From: Ectopseudomonas mendocina
GTDB lineage: Bacteria > Pseudomonadota > Gammaproteobacteria > Pseudomonadales > Pseudomonadaceae
Reading direction: 5' to 3'
Length of the DNA stretch: 64,000 bases
Assembly (NCBI RefSeq): GCF_007049795.1
Contig: NZ_SCFY01000006.1
Span: 62,001-126,000 of the forward strand
A model generated the notes under the pieces. It saw only the letters and a program-made list of their open reading frames with translations. It was not told where the DNA came from and made no database searches. Positions 8,411 to 16,562 of this stretch are shown in pieces. Within the stretch, counting starts at the first letter, position 1. Every line of letters begins with the position of its first letter. The position numbers and the translations under genes were made by a program.

Positions 8411-8437
8411 GTGGAGATTGTGTGGAGAATGGGTGAA
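8411..8437 (-). promoter_or_regulatory. Candidate CreB binding site (cre-tag) upstream of creD
   Basis: Read toward creD the sequence is TTCAC-N6-TCCAC-N6-TCCAC: three pentamers at the exact 11-bp period of the cre-tag (TTCAC-N6-TTCAC), two of them with one mismatch. It lies 74-100 bp before the creD start, the correct place for an activator. Confidence 0.6.
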
Positions 8438-8516
8438 ACAGAAAGGGCGCCGATTCGGGGCGCCCTTCCTAACTGCAATGCGGCATACGAATGCTCCCGC
8501 GTGATGAATGACCGGA

Positions 8517-8822
8517 TCAGCTGATACGGCTGGCACCCACGCGGTCGGCGCCATCTTCGGCGACACGATTCAGACCAACACGGTCAGCACCACCTTCTGC
8601 AACACGGTTCGGGCCAACGCGATCCGCACCATCTTCGGCTACGCGGAAACGCTCCAGAGTACGCTCGGCACCGCCTTCGGCTACGCGGTTCGGGCCGACG
8701 CGATCTGCGCCATCTTCAGCGACTACAGGGGCTGCAGACTGTTGAGCGTTGATCTGCGGCAGGGCGAAAGCACTGGCGGACAGAGCGGCAATAACGAGGC
8801 TGGCGAGGATTTGCTTTTTCAT
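8517..8822 (-). CDS. Secreted protein with tandem 13-residue repeats
   Basis: A 101-residue protein. A clear signal peptide (MKKQILASLVIAALSASAFA) is followed by a short linker and five head-to-tail copies of a 13-residue unit, consensus V-A-E-[DG]-G-A-[DE]-R-V-G-x-N-R, starting near residue 34; one copy (VAEGGAERTLERFR) is diverged and one residue longer. The mature protein is short, acidic/basic alternating and probably unstructured or repetitive-helical in the periplasm. Similar AEDGADR-repeat proteins are common in Pseudomonas genomes without a proven function. It is monocistronic, with an AGGAGAACGAAC ribosome-binding region before the start. Confidence 0.8.
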   Translation of the reverse strand: MKKQILASLVIAALSASAFALPQINAQQSAAPVVAEDGADRVGPNRVAEGGAERTLERFRVAEDGADRVGPNRVAEGGADRVGLNRVAEDGADRVGASRIS

Positions 8823-9038
8823 GTTCGTTCTCCTGAGGGGGGTAAGTAACTGGCTACGGTTGTCATGTTACGCACGCCCCAGAACGGCAAAAGGCACATC
8901 TCGGGATAGTGACCATCGACGTCATCGATACCTGGGAAAGCCCTTATCGATCAGCCAGATAGGCAGCAGAAATGACCATGCGGCATCACCCTCGCCTTCC
9001 GTCCACTCGGCAGCTTCATCGGCGAACGGCACTGGCAT

Positions 9039-9054
9039 CTGTATAAAAAACCAG
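9039..9054 (+). promoter_or_regulatory. LexA (SOS) box upstream of the FAN1-type nuclease gene
   Basis: CTGT-ATAAAAAA-CCAG matches the CTGT-N8-ACAG SOS consensus with one mismatch and an A/T spacer. It ends 14 bp before the start codon at 9069, so it would overlap the promoter or transcript start of the nuclease-helicase operon. Confidence 0.75.
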
Positions 9055-9068
9055 TAAAACTTCGCCCC

Positions 9069-10700
9069 ATGCTCAGCCTCGATGCCCCCGAACTCTATTA
9101 CCTGGCGAACTTTCGCAAGGCGCTTGCCTGGCTCGACGCCCATCACCGTGACCTGATGGACGACGCCGAGCGCGCCTTCCTCGCGGATTTCCCTCGGCAA
9201 CCCCTGCCCGCCCAGGCGCTGCTGGTGCGCCTGGTGATGCGCAAGGGCGAGCACTTTCGCGTGAGCAAACTGCGCTACGCCGAGATCGGCGATATCCCCA
9301 CTGCCGCCGCGCCACTGCTGCAACGGGGCTGGCTGATCGACTGCGCCGCACTGAGCTTCGACGAACTCGGCGCCCTCCTACTCAAGGACGAACTGGCCGC
9401 GCATTTCGCCGCCGACCTGCCGCGCGGGACGCTGAAGAAAAGCGAAGTGCTCGACCATCTGCGCGAACTGCATATCGAACCGCGCAGCCTGGTCGACTGG
9501 TGCCCTAACCTGCACGAGTGCCTGCTGAGCCTGGCCATCGGCCCGCTGTGCGACCGCCTGCGCCTGATGTTCTTCGGCAACCTGGCGCAGGACTGGTCGG
9601 AGTTCGTGCTGGCCGACCTGGGGATATTCCGCTACGAGCAAGTGCCGATCACGCCGGGCTCGCGCGGCTTTCGTCACCGCCAGGACGTCGACGACTACTT
9701 GCACCTGCGCGCCTGTCGCGAGGCCTTCGAGGTCGGCATGCCGGTCACCGAGGTACTGCAGCAGCTCGGCGATTTCTGCAGCGACAGCCCGCATATCGGC
9801 GAACGCCACCAGCGCCTGCTGCTGCAACTGGCGCAGCATCTGGAACGCGCTGGCGAGCTGGACTCGGCGCTGGCGCTATACCGCGACACCCGCGCGGCCG
9901 GCTCGCGGCAACGGCAGATCCGTGTGCTGGAGCGCCTGGGCCAGAATGCCGAAGCGCTGGCCCAGGCCGAACAGGTGATCGCAGCGCCGCACAACGCCGA
10001 AGAGGCGCAACTGGCCGAACGGGCGCGCACACGTTTGCGCAAACGCCTCGGCCTGCCACCTGCGGCCAAGGTGGCGAAGCTGATCGAGGATCGTCTCGAC
10101 CTGCGCCTGCCGCGCGCTGCCAGCGTCGAGATGGCCGTGGCCATGCACCTGAGCGAACCCGACGCGCCGGTACATTACGTGGAGAACACGCTGATCTGCG
10201 GGCTGTTCGGCCTGCTCTGCTGGGAGGCGATCTTCGCCCCGCTGCCTGGCGCCTTCTTCCACCCCTTCCACACCGGCCCGGTGGATCTGCACCGCGCCGA
10301 CTTCCATGCGCGCCGCGCCGAGTTGTTCGCCGCCTGCCTGGCGCGCCTGGACGATGGCAGCTACGCCGAGGCCATGCGCCGTACCCATGCCGAGAAGTTC
10401 GGCATCCAGTCGCCCTTCGTGGTCTGGGAGCTGCTCGATACCGAACGCCTGGAACAGGCGCTGATCTGCCTGCCACCCGCGCACCTGGGCGCCTGGTTCC
10501 GCCGCCTGCTGGCCGATATTCGCGAGAACCGCGCCGGCATGCCTGACCTGATCCAGTTCTGGCCCGCCGAGGGCCGCTACCGGATGATCGAAGTGAAAGG
10601 CCCCGGCGACCGCCTGCAGGACAACCAGAAACGCTGGCTGGCCTTCTGCGCCGAGCATGGCATGCCGGTTAGCGTCTGCTACGTGGAGTGGAGCGATTGA
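9069..10700 (+). CDS. FAN1-like structure-specific nuclease (VRR-NUC domain)
   Basis: A 543-residue bacterial FAN1 homologue. The N-terminal part contains the SAP-like/winged region (LSLDAPELYYLANFRKAL ... LLVRLVMRKGEHFRVSKLRY), the middle part TPR-like helices (LALYRDTRAAGSRQRQIRVLERLGQ), and the C-terminus the VRR-NUC domain with catalytic residues PD (D493), E508-V-K510 and Q520. FAN1 enzymes cut 5' flaps and help unhook interstrand crosslinks. It overlaps the downstream helicase gene by 13 bp and is preceded by a LexA box, which points to a DNA-damage-induced pair. The start at 9069 gives the usual family N-terminus. Confidence in family is high; in vivo role is inferred. Confidence 0.92.
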   Translation: MLSLDAPELYYLANFRKALAWLDAHHRDLMDDAERAFLADFPRQPLPAQALLVRLVMRKGEHFRVSKLRYAEIGDIPTAAAPLLQRGWLIDCAALSFDELGALLLKDELAAHFAADLPRGTLKKSEVLDHLRELHIEPRSLVDWCPNLHECLLSLAIGPLCDRLRLMFFGNLAQDWSEFVLADLGIFRYEQVPITPGSRGFRHRQDVDDYLHLRACREAFEVGMPVTEVLQQLGDFCSDSPHIGERHQRLLLQLAQHLERAGELDSALALYRDTRAAGSRQRQIRVLERLGQNAEALAQAEQVIAAPHNAEEAQLAERARTRLRKRLGLPPAAKVAKLIEDRLDLRLPRAASVEMAVAMHLSEPDAPVHYVENTLICGLFGLLCWEAIFAPLPGAFFHPFHTGPVDLHRADFHARRAELFAACLARLDDGSYAEAMRRTHAEKFGIQSPFVVWELLDTERLEQALICLPPAHLGAWFRRLLADIRENRAGMPDLIQFWPAEGRYRMIEVKGPGDRLQDNQKRWLAFCAEHGMPVSVCYVEWSD

Positions 10701-12997
10701 ACCTGCGTGTCGCCGTGCGCGAACTGTGCGAGTTCACCGCCAAGGAAGGTGACCTCGACCTGCGCTTCACCCCCTCGCCCACCGCGCAGGAAGGCATGGC
10801 CGGGCACGCCACGGTGGTATCCCGGCGCGGCCCGGATTACGTGGCAGAGCTGCCACTGATCGGCGAGTTCGAGGGGCTGACGGTCAGTGGCCGCACCGAT
10901 GGTTTCGATCCCGAGTTTCGCCTGCTGGAAGAGATCAAAACCCACCGTGGCGACATCTCGCGCATCCCCGCCAACCACCGCCTGCTGCACTGGGCGCAGG
11001 TGAAGATCTACGGCTGGCTGCTGTGCCAGGAACTGGGCTTCGAGGAACTGGATCTGGCAGTGGTGTACTTCAACGTCATGACCCAGCAGGAAACGATATT
11101 CCGCGAGCGCCATAGCGCCGCGTCGCTAGGTGAATTCTTCGCCCTGCACTGCCGCCGTTACATCAAATGGGCGCGGCAGGAACAGGCGCATCAGCACGCA
11201 CGCAACCAGGCATTGGAAGCGCTGGAGTTCCCCTACGGCGAATTTCGCCATGGCCAACGGCAACTGGCCGAAGCCGTATACCGCGCCGCGCGTGACGGCC
11301 ACTACCTGCTGGCGCAGGCCACCACCGGCATCGGCAAGACCCTCGGCACCCTGTTCCCGCAGCTCAAGGCCATGCCCGGCCAGCAGCTCGACCGCCTGTT
11401 CTTCCTCAGCGCCAAGACGCCAGGCCGGCGCCTGGCACTCGATGCCCTGCAACGCCTGCGCGAACCCGACACGCCGCTGCGCGTGCTGGAACACGTAGCC
11501 CGCGACAAGGCCTGCGAACACCCAAGCAAAGCCTGCCATGGCGACTCCTGCCCGCTGGCCAAGGGTTTCTATGACCGCCTGCCGGCAGCACGCAGCGCGG
11601 CGCTCAAGGAACGCTGGCTGGATCAGCTGGCGATACGCAATATCGCTATCGCCCATGGCGTGTGCCCTTACTACCTGAGCCAGGAGCTGTGCCGCTGGAG
11701 CGACGTGGTGGTGGGCGACTACAACTACTACTTCGACCTCGGCGCGCTGTTGCACAGCCTGACGCTGATCAACCAGTGGCGCGTCTGCCTGCTGGTGGAC
11801 GAAGCGCACAACTTGGTGGAACGCGGGCGCGGCATGTACAGCGCCGAGCTGGATCAGGCGCGCTTCAAGGCCATGTGCCGAGACGCGCCGAAACGCCTGA
11901 AAAGCGTGCTGGAACGGGTCGACCGCCACTGGAATCAACTGCACCGCGAGCAAGCGGTGCCTTACCAGGTCTACCCGCTGGCGCCAGACTTGCTACTCGC
12001 CGCCCTGGGCAAGGCGGTCAGCGCCATCACCGACCTGCTCACCGACCAGCCCGAAGGCAATGGCGGCGAACTGCTCAGCTTTTACATGGACGCCATGCTG
12101 TTCTGCCGCCTGGCGGAAAGCTTCGGCCCGCATTCGCTGTTCGATATCAACCGCGATGACGCCGGTAACGGGCGCAGCTACTCGACCCTGTGCATCCGCA
12201 ATATCCTCCCGGCGCCCTTCCTCGGCCCGCGCTTCGAGGACGCGCACAGCGCCACGCTGTTCTCCGCCACCCTCAGCCCCAGCCACTATTACCTCGACCT
12301 GCTCGGCCTGCCGGAAGAGACCCAATGCCTGGACGTCGCCTCGCCGTTCAGCGCCGAACAACTGCACGTACAGGTGGTGCGCAACCTGTCGACCCGCTAC
12401 CAGCACCGCGACGCCTCGCTGGCGCCGATCTGCCAATTGATGGCGCGCCAGTATGCCGAGCGCCCCGGCAACTACCTGGCCTTCTTCAGCAGCTATCAAT
12501 ATCTGGAGCAGGTACTACAGGAGCTGCGCCGCGACCACCCGCAGATTCCGGTCTGGACGCAGTCACGGCAGATGGACGAAGCAGCGCGTCAGGGCTTTAT
12601 CGAGCGCTTCCAGATCGGCGGGCGCGGCATCGGCTTCGCCGTGCTCGGCGGTGTTTTCGGCGAAGGTGTGGATCTACCCGGCGAACGCCTGATCGGCGCC
12701 TTCGTCGCCACCCTCGGCCTGGCCCAGCTCAACCCGATCAACGAAGAAATCCGCCAGCGCATGGACACCCTGTTCGGCAACGGCTACGACTACACCTACC
12801 TGTACCCCGGCCTGCAAAAGGTCGTACAAGCCGCCGGCCGGGTGATCCGCACGCCAGAGGATCAAGGCGTGCTCTACCTGATCGACGACCGCTTCGCCCG
12901 CCCCGAAGTCCGCCGCCTGCTGCCGAGCTGGTGGCAGGTAGAGTTGCTGCGTTTGCCGCACAAAACACCCACACCCGAGCCGCAACCCGACCTGTAG
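10688..12997 (+). CDS. PD-(D/E)XK nuclease fused to XPD/DinG-type DNA helicase
   Basis: A 769-residue fusion. Residues ~55-115 carry the RecB/Cas4-type nuclease signature: GRTDG (D71), EIK (82-84) and Q104-x3-Y108. The helicase follows: Walker A ATTGIGKT (211-218), a four-cysteine iron-sulfur patch (C276, C283, C288, C326), DEAH (371-374) and a C-terminal SF2 core ending QAAGRVIRT. Iron-sulfur XPD-like enzymes unwind DNA 5' to 3'. The reading frame overlaps the FAN1-like gene by 13 bp and begins with GTG (10688) or TTG (10697), so translation is probably coupled. The pairing suggests a joint repair machine for crosslinks or branched DNA, induced by SOS. Confidence 0.9.
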   Translation: MERLNLRVAVRELCEFTAKEGDLDLRFTPSPTAQEGMAGHATVVSRRGPDYVAELPLIGEFEGLTVSGRTDGFDPEFRLLEEIKTHRGDISRIPANHRLLHWAQVKIYGWLLCQELGFEELDLAVVYFNVMTQQETIFRERHSAASLGEFFALHCRRYIKWARQEQAHQHARNQALEALEFPYGEFRHGQRQLAEAVYRAARDGHYLLAQATTGIGKTLGTLFPQLKAMPGQQLDRLFFLSAKTPGRRLALDALQRLREPDTPLRVLEHVARDKACEHPSKACHGDSCPLAKGFYDRLPAARSAALKERWLDQLAIRNIAIAHGVCPYYLSQELCRWSDVVVGDYNYYFDLGALLHSLTLINQWRVCLLVDEAHNLVERGRGMYSAELDQARFKAMCRDAPKRLKSVLERVDRHWNQLHREQAVPYQVYPLAPDLLLAALGKAVSAITDLLTDQPEGNGGELLSFYMDAMLFCRLAESFGPHSLFDINRDDAGNGRSYSTLCIRNILPAPFLGPRFEDAHSATLFSATLSPSHYYLDLLGLPEETQCLDVASPFSAEQLHVQVVRNLSTRYQHRDASLAPICQLMARQYAERPGNYLAFFSSYQYLEQVLQELRRDHPQIPVWTQSRQMDEAARQGFIERFQIGGRGIGFAVLGGVFGEGVDLPGERLIGAFVATLGLAQLNPINEEIRQRMDTLFGNGYDYTYLYPGLQKVVQAAGRVIRTPEDQGVLYLIDDRFARPEVRRLLPSWWQVELLRLPHKTPTPEPQPDL

Positions 12998-13308
12998 GAT
13001 CGGCTGGGCGGCATTCCGTTTTATCCGCGATCATCACCGCCAGTGAACCGTAGCCTGGGCTGAGCAAAGCGTCTAAACGGAACGTAGAGTGTTATTCCGC
13101 AGCACATGAAAGCCACTTGCCATCACTTATTCGACATGGTGTATAAACTGCAAGATACCCTTTGCCTCACGGTAGTTCGCGAATTGGGCAAGGACTCTGA
13201 AAATGGACAGGAAGGTTATCCACAAAAATCAGTAGCAGATCATACATCTTTCCGCACCTATTTAAGATTAAGCACCCAATCTACCTTACAGGCAACATGA
13301 GATATAAA
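12998..13308. other. Intergenic region before the SEFIR gene
   Basis: The first ~85 bp are GC-rich, repeat-derived sequence with GTAGGATCGGC and TGGGCTGAGCAAAGCG (13056-13071). Composition then turns AT-rich. A perfect DnaA-box 9-mer TTATCCACA occurs at 13215-13223 and a plausible promoter (TTGCCA then TATAAA) near 13115-13145. A 64-codon ORF (13106-13300) ends in an ATGA overlap with the ATG at 13297 that reads into the SEFIR start frame; the ORF has no ribosome-binding site and no recognisable family, so I do not call it a gene. Confidence 0.5.
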
Positions 13309-14402
13309 ATGACAAAAAAGTTTTTATTAGTTACGTGCACGAGTCGGAGCAGCTATCAGATTCAGTTCTAGAGCTATCTAACTACCTGCGCAGCAAAGGC
13401 ATCGACTCAGAAATTGACCAATATGAAGAAGCCCCTCAGGAAGGCTGGCCAAAATGGATGGCAAGGCAAATCCAACAAGCCGATTACGTATTAGTTGTCT
13501 GCTCCGAGCTATTTCATAAAAGAGCAAATGACCACTCAGGAGATGAAACTGGTCTTGAAGCAAAATGGGAATCAACTTTAATTCTTCAACAGCTGTACTC
13601 TCTAAACACAAAGAACGACAAATACATCCCCATCATAACCAACAGCAGCAACATAAAGCATATTCCCTTACCTCTTCAGCCATATACTTATTATCAGTTT
13701 ACCAACCAAGAAAGCCTGGAAAAGTTAAAAAACAGAATACTGGGTCTATCGAAGTCAAAAAGACCAGCCTTGGGTGATGAACACGAAGATGAAAAATCTA
13801 TCAACCCCCTTAACCCGAAAGAAAGAAAGTCAATGTTCCTTAGCAGCATAATAGACGTTGACTTGTGGAATAAGGCAAAGTGGAAAGGAATGGCTTTTAT
13901 CAGCGACCCAAGCTTGAAAGCCGCTCCAATTGCTGGTTTTGTTTTCGAAGATGAGTCAGCAGGAGAGGAAATATTTTCATCATTAAAAAAACAGTTTGGC
14001 GATGTAGATATTGAAGATGAAATCAGACTCTGCTTTATTGGCGATATATCCGAAAAATCCCCATCGGACTATAAGGTTCATATTGGCTCTGAGTGGCAGG
14101 TTATCGTAAACAAAATGGAATCCGCAGGTTTAAATCCACACGACTCACTCTTTATGGGAGTCACTCGTATACATGAGATGAATCCTCCAGCTGGATCTAA
14201 AAATCTTGAAGTATTTAAACATTCCTACAGCTATTTCAAGAAATACTACATAACAAACATAAAATCAATTAACGGACAACTACAACCTGAATTCCGCAAT
14301 CTTATAGAAAAGAAGGTAGTGCACTTTAGAACCAAATCAGATGTTATAAAAAACCCAAACGATGAAGACATTGTCGTATTTGACCGTGAGCAAAGCACTT
14401 AA
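13309..14402 (+). CDS. SEFIR-domain protein with a -1 frame break at A-AAA-AAG (putative defence effector)
   Basis: The long reading frame lacks an ATG: from its first usable codon, GTG 13335, it begins HESEQLSDS, missing the first beta strand. The missing strand is present just upstream in the same frame (KKVFISYV), but a TAA at 13305 precedes it. An ATG at 13309 in the neighbouring frame encodes MTKK and then meets A-AAA-AAG (13314-13320) in exact register; a -1 slip, or one extra A, gives MTKKVFISYVHESEQ, the canonical SEFIR start. SEFIR hallmarks follow: IDSEIDQYEEAPQEGWPKWM and ADYVLVVCSE. The C-terminal ~220 residues are an unrecognised domain. SEFIR is a TIR relative; single-gene bacterial SEFIR proteins are reported anti-phage systems. 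The gene is markedly AT-rich. Confidence 0.75.
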
Positions 14403-14471
14403 CAACCGGCTACTGAAGACTACATTACGCTACGTTCCATGCAAAAAATCGCCCGGACAACCCCGCCCAAC

Positions 14472-14564
14472 GGTGGATGAAAATAGCCTCATCCACCCTA
14501 TGGAAATCATGGCGTAGGGTGGACAACGCGAAGCTTGTCCAACATGCATGGGCTGAGCGCAGCG
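14472..14564. repeat. REP doublet downstream of the SEFIR gene
   Basis: GGTGGATGA...TCATCCACCC (14472-14498) and GTAGGGTGGACAACGCGAAG...TTGTCCAAC (14513-14542) are palindromic units of the GTAGGGTGG family, followed by TGGGCTGAGCGCAGCG (14549-14564). The last 16-mer matches the one at 13056-13071 in 14 positions, so near-direct repeats flank the AT-rich insert. Confidence 0.6.
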
Positions 14565-14670
14565 AAACTCAGGAACCGACAGATAATAGCTTTCGTGTTG
14601 TTCCCATCCCATGTCGCCGTTTCAAGCGACAAGCCCGATCACAGATAATGACCAGACACCGGACATAACC

Positions 14671-15081
14671 ATGAATGGACTCCCTCTATCACTCGCCCTC
14701 CTCCTTATCTCCACCACAATCTTTGCAGCCGAGGAAAGCGACGATCCCTGCGCGGTTCAAGGTGGTGGCGTCGCAGCGGGTTATGCCTGCGTTGCCCAGC
14801 GATACAAGGTCGCCGATGACCAGCTCAATGCCGAATACAAGAAAGCCATCCAGCGAACGGAAGAGGAGCAGACAGCATTGCGCGAAAACTGGCCGAATAC
14901 GGAACTGGTCAGCCTGCTCCGCTCGGCACAGCGGGCATGGCTGAAGTTCAGGGATGCCGAGTGTCAGTTCACGGGAATGTCCTCGACACCTTCGCCCTGG
15001 CAGGGCGTTCAGGTGGAGGAGTGCAAGTTGCGCATGACCATCGAGCGTACGGAGTACCTGAAAGGCGTGCACTCAGGCTGA
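14671..15081 (+). CDS. Lysozyme-inhibitor LprI-like secreted protein (DUF1311)
   Basis: A 136-residue protein with a signal peptide (MNGLPLSLALLLISTTIFAAEE) and the DUF1311/LprI pattern: paired cysteines, CVAQRYKVADDQLNAEYKKA, then LRSAQRAWLKFRDAECQF and a C-terminal ECKLRMTIERTEYL. Family members are periplasmic or surface proteins; LprI of mycobacteria inhibits lysozyme, but most members are uncharacterised. The start at 14671 is chosen because upstream in-frame sequence is repeat-derived and would spoil the signal peptide. It is convergent with creC and stands alone. Confidence 0.8.
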   Translation: MNGLPLSLALLLISTTIFAAEESDDPCAVQGGGVAAGYACVAQRYKVADDQLNAEYKKAIQRTEEEQTALRENWPNTELVSLLRSAQRAWLKFRDAECQFTGMSSTPSPWQGVQVEECKLRMTIERTEYLKGVHSG

Positions 15082-15090
15082 ACAAAAGGC

Positions 15091-15113
15091 TCGCGGCTAA
15101 AGCCCCTCCCACA
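15091..15113. repeat. Short dispersed repeat (CGCGGCTAAAGCCCCTCCCACA type)
   Basis: TCGCGGCTAAAGCCCCTCCC at 15091 lies between the convergent LprI-like and creC genes. Its inverse copy occurs at 34808-34832 after ltaE. This palindromic unit is common in pseudomonad intergenic regions. Confidence 0.5.
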
Positions 15114-15137
15114 GGGCGGCTGGTGGAGAGACGCAGC

Positions 15138-16559
15138 CTAGATGGGTAGCGTCAGACTCACTTCCACCCCACCTTCAACATTACCGACCTGCAATTCACC
15201 ACCATGCAGCTCGGCCACTTCCTGTACGAAGTTCAGCCCCAGGCCGGTGCTCTTACGGCCGCCATTGGGGCGCGGCAGGGAGTAGAAGCGTTCGGTCAGG
15301 CGGGCCAGCGCGTAGTCGGGGATGGCTTCACCCTGGTTGAACAAGCGCAGGACGATGTGCTCGCCCTGGCGTTCGGCGGCGATGCGGATGCGGCCGCCGG
15401 GTGGGGTGAAATCCAGGGCGTTGTCCAGCAGGTTGGCCAGCGCCTGGCGCAGCAGGAAGCGCTCGCCGCGCAGGCTGAGGCCGGTCGGTATTGCCTGATC
15501 AATCTGCAGGTGGGCAGCGGTGATACGCGCTTGTTGCGCTTGCAGCAGTTCGTCCACCAGTGGCGCCAGCGGCACGCTCACGCGTTCTTCCAGGCCCTGG
15601 CGTTGTTCCACCTGGGCCAGGTGCAGCAACCGCTCGATCAGGTTCTGCAGGCGCGCGCTTTCCTGTTGGATATTGCCCACGAAGCGCTGGCGTTGCTCGA
15701 CCGGCATATCACCTTCGAGCAGTTCGGCGGCGCCGCGGATGGCCGCCAGCGGGCTTTTCAGTTCGTGGGTCAGGGTGTGTACGTAGCGCTCGACGTAGGC
15801 CTTGCCTTCCAGTTCGGTGCGCATGCGCTCCACCGCCTTGGCCAACTGGCCCAGCTCACCGCCACGCACGTTCGGCGCCTCGGCGCGCTGGCCTTCGCTG
15901 ACGGCCTGAGCGTAGCGAGTGAGCTTGCCCAGCGCGGCGCTGAGCCACCAGGACAGCAGCGCACCGATCAGCAGGCCAAGACCGATCAGCCCCGCGCCGA
16001 GCCAGCCAAGGCGCGTTTGCGAACGCTCGATATAAGGTTGCAGGGTGCGGTTGGGTTTGGCCACCGAGACCACGCCGATGATCTGCTCGCCGTCCTTGAT
16101 CGGCGCCGCCACGTACATCACCGAGGAGTCCGGATCGTTCGCATCTTCACGGGTCGAACGGGCACCGTACTGACCGCGCAAGGTCAGCAGCACATCATTC
16201 CAGCGCGAGTAGTCCTGGCCGACCGCCAGGCCAGTGGAGTCGAGCAGGACGATGCCCTGGGCATCGGTGACGTAGATGCGGTGGTTGACCTCGGCCTTGG
16301 TCACGCCCCAGATGCTCGCCTGGGGCTGGCGCCGGCCATAGGCTTCCAGCGCCTCGTGCAGGCGGCCCTGACCGAGGGTGCCGGCCTTGACCTCGTCACG
16401 CAGTATCTCGGCCAGCAGGTTGGCGGTATCGACCAGCGTCTCCTCGGTGCTCTGGCGCACGCCGGGGCGGATCTCGTCCATCACCGTGCTCAGTACGAAC
16501 CAGCCGGCCAGGCCAACGAAGAGGAAGTAGACGAGGAAGATGCGCACGCCAAGTGGCAT
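15138..16559 (-). CDS. creC: Sensor histidine kinase CreC
   Basis: A 473-residue membrane kinase. Helix 1 is residues ~6-26. A periplasmic sensor region of ~155 residues contains the CreC-typical HRIYVTDAQGIVLLDSTG and VMYVAAPIKDGEQIIGVVSVAKP. Helix 2 (~185-208) is followed by HAMP, the phospho-acceptor site TLTHELKSPLAA (His265), and an ATPase domain with N (LANLLDNALDF) and G (STGLGLNFV) boxes. It follows creB by 3 bp and so is co-transcribed with it. CreBC responds to carbon/fermentation state and envelope stress and affects creD and beta-lactam resistance in related bacteria. Confidence 0.95.
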   Translation of the reverse strand: MPLGVRIFLVYFLFVGLAGWFVLSTVMDEIRPGVRQSTEETLVDTANLLAEILRDEVKAGTLGQGRLHEALEAYGRRQPQASIWGVTKAEVNHRIYVTDAQGIVLLDSTGLAVGQDYSRWNDVLLTLRGQYGARSTREDANDPDSSVMYVAAPIKDGEQIIGVVSVAKPNRTLQPYIERSQTRLGWLGAGLIGLGLLIGALLSWWLSAALGKLTRYAQAVSEGQRAEAPNVRGGELGQLAKAVERMRTELEGKAYVERYVHTLTHELKSPLAAIRGAAELLEGDMPVEQRQRFVGNIQQESARLQNLIERLLHLAQVEQRQGLEERVSVPLAPLVDELLQAQQARITAAHLQIDQAIPTGLSLRGERFLLRQALANLLDNALDFTPPGGRIRIAAERQGEHIVLRLFNQGEAIPDYALARLTERFYSLPRPNGGRKSTGLGLNFVQEVAELHGGELQVGNVEGGVEVSLTLPI

Positions 16560-16562
16560 GAC

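Noticed and set aside
13215..13223. Isolated perfect DnaA box TTATCCACA before the SEFIR gene
   Set aside because: A single 9-mer with no cluster around it; expected by chance at about this frequency in AT-rich DNA.
13106..13300. 64-codon ORF ending in ATGA overlap with the ATG at 13297
   Set aside because: No ribosome-binding site, unlikely amino-acid pattern, and it covers the probable promoter and a DnaA box. Kept only as a note because the ATGA junction might matter for coupling.
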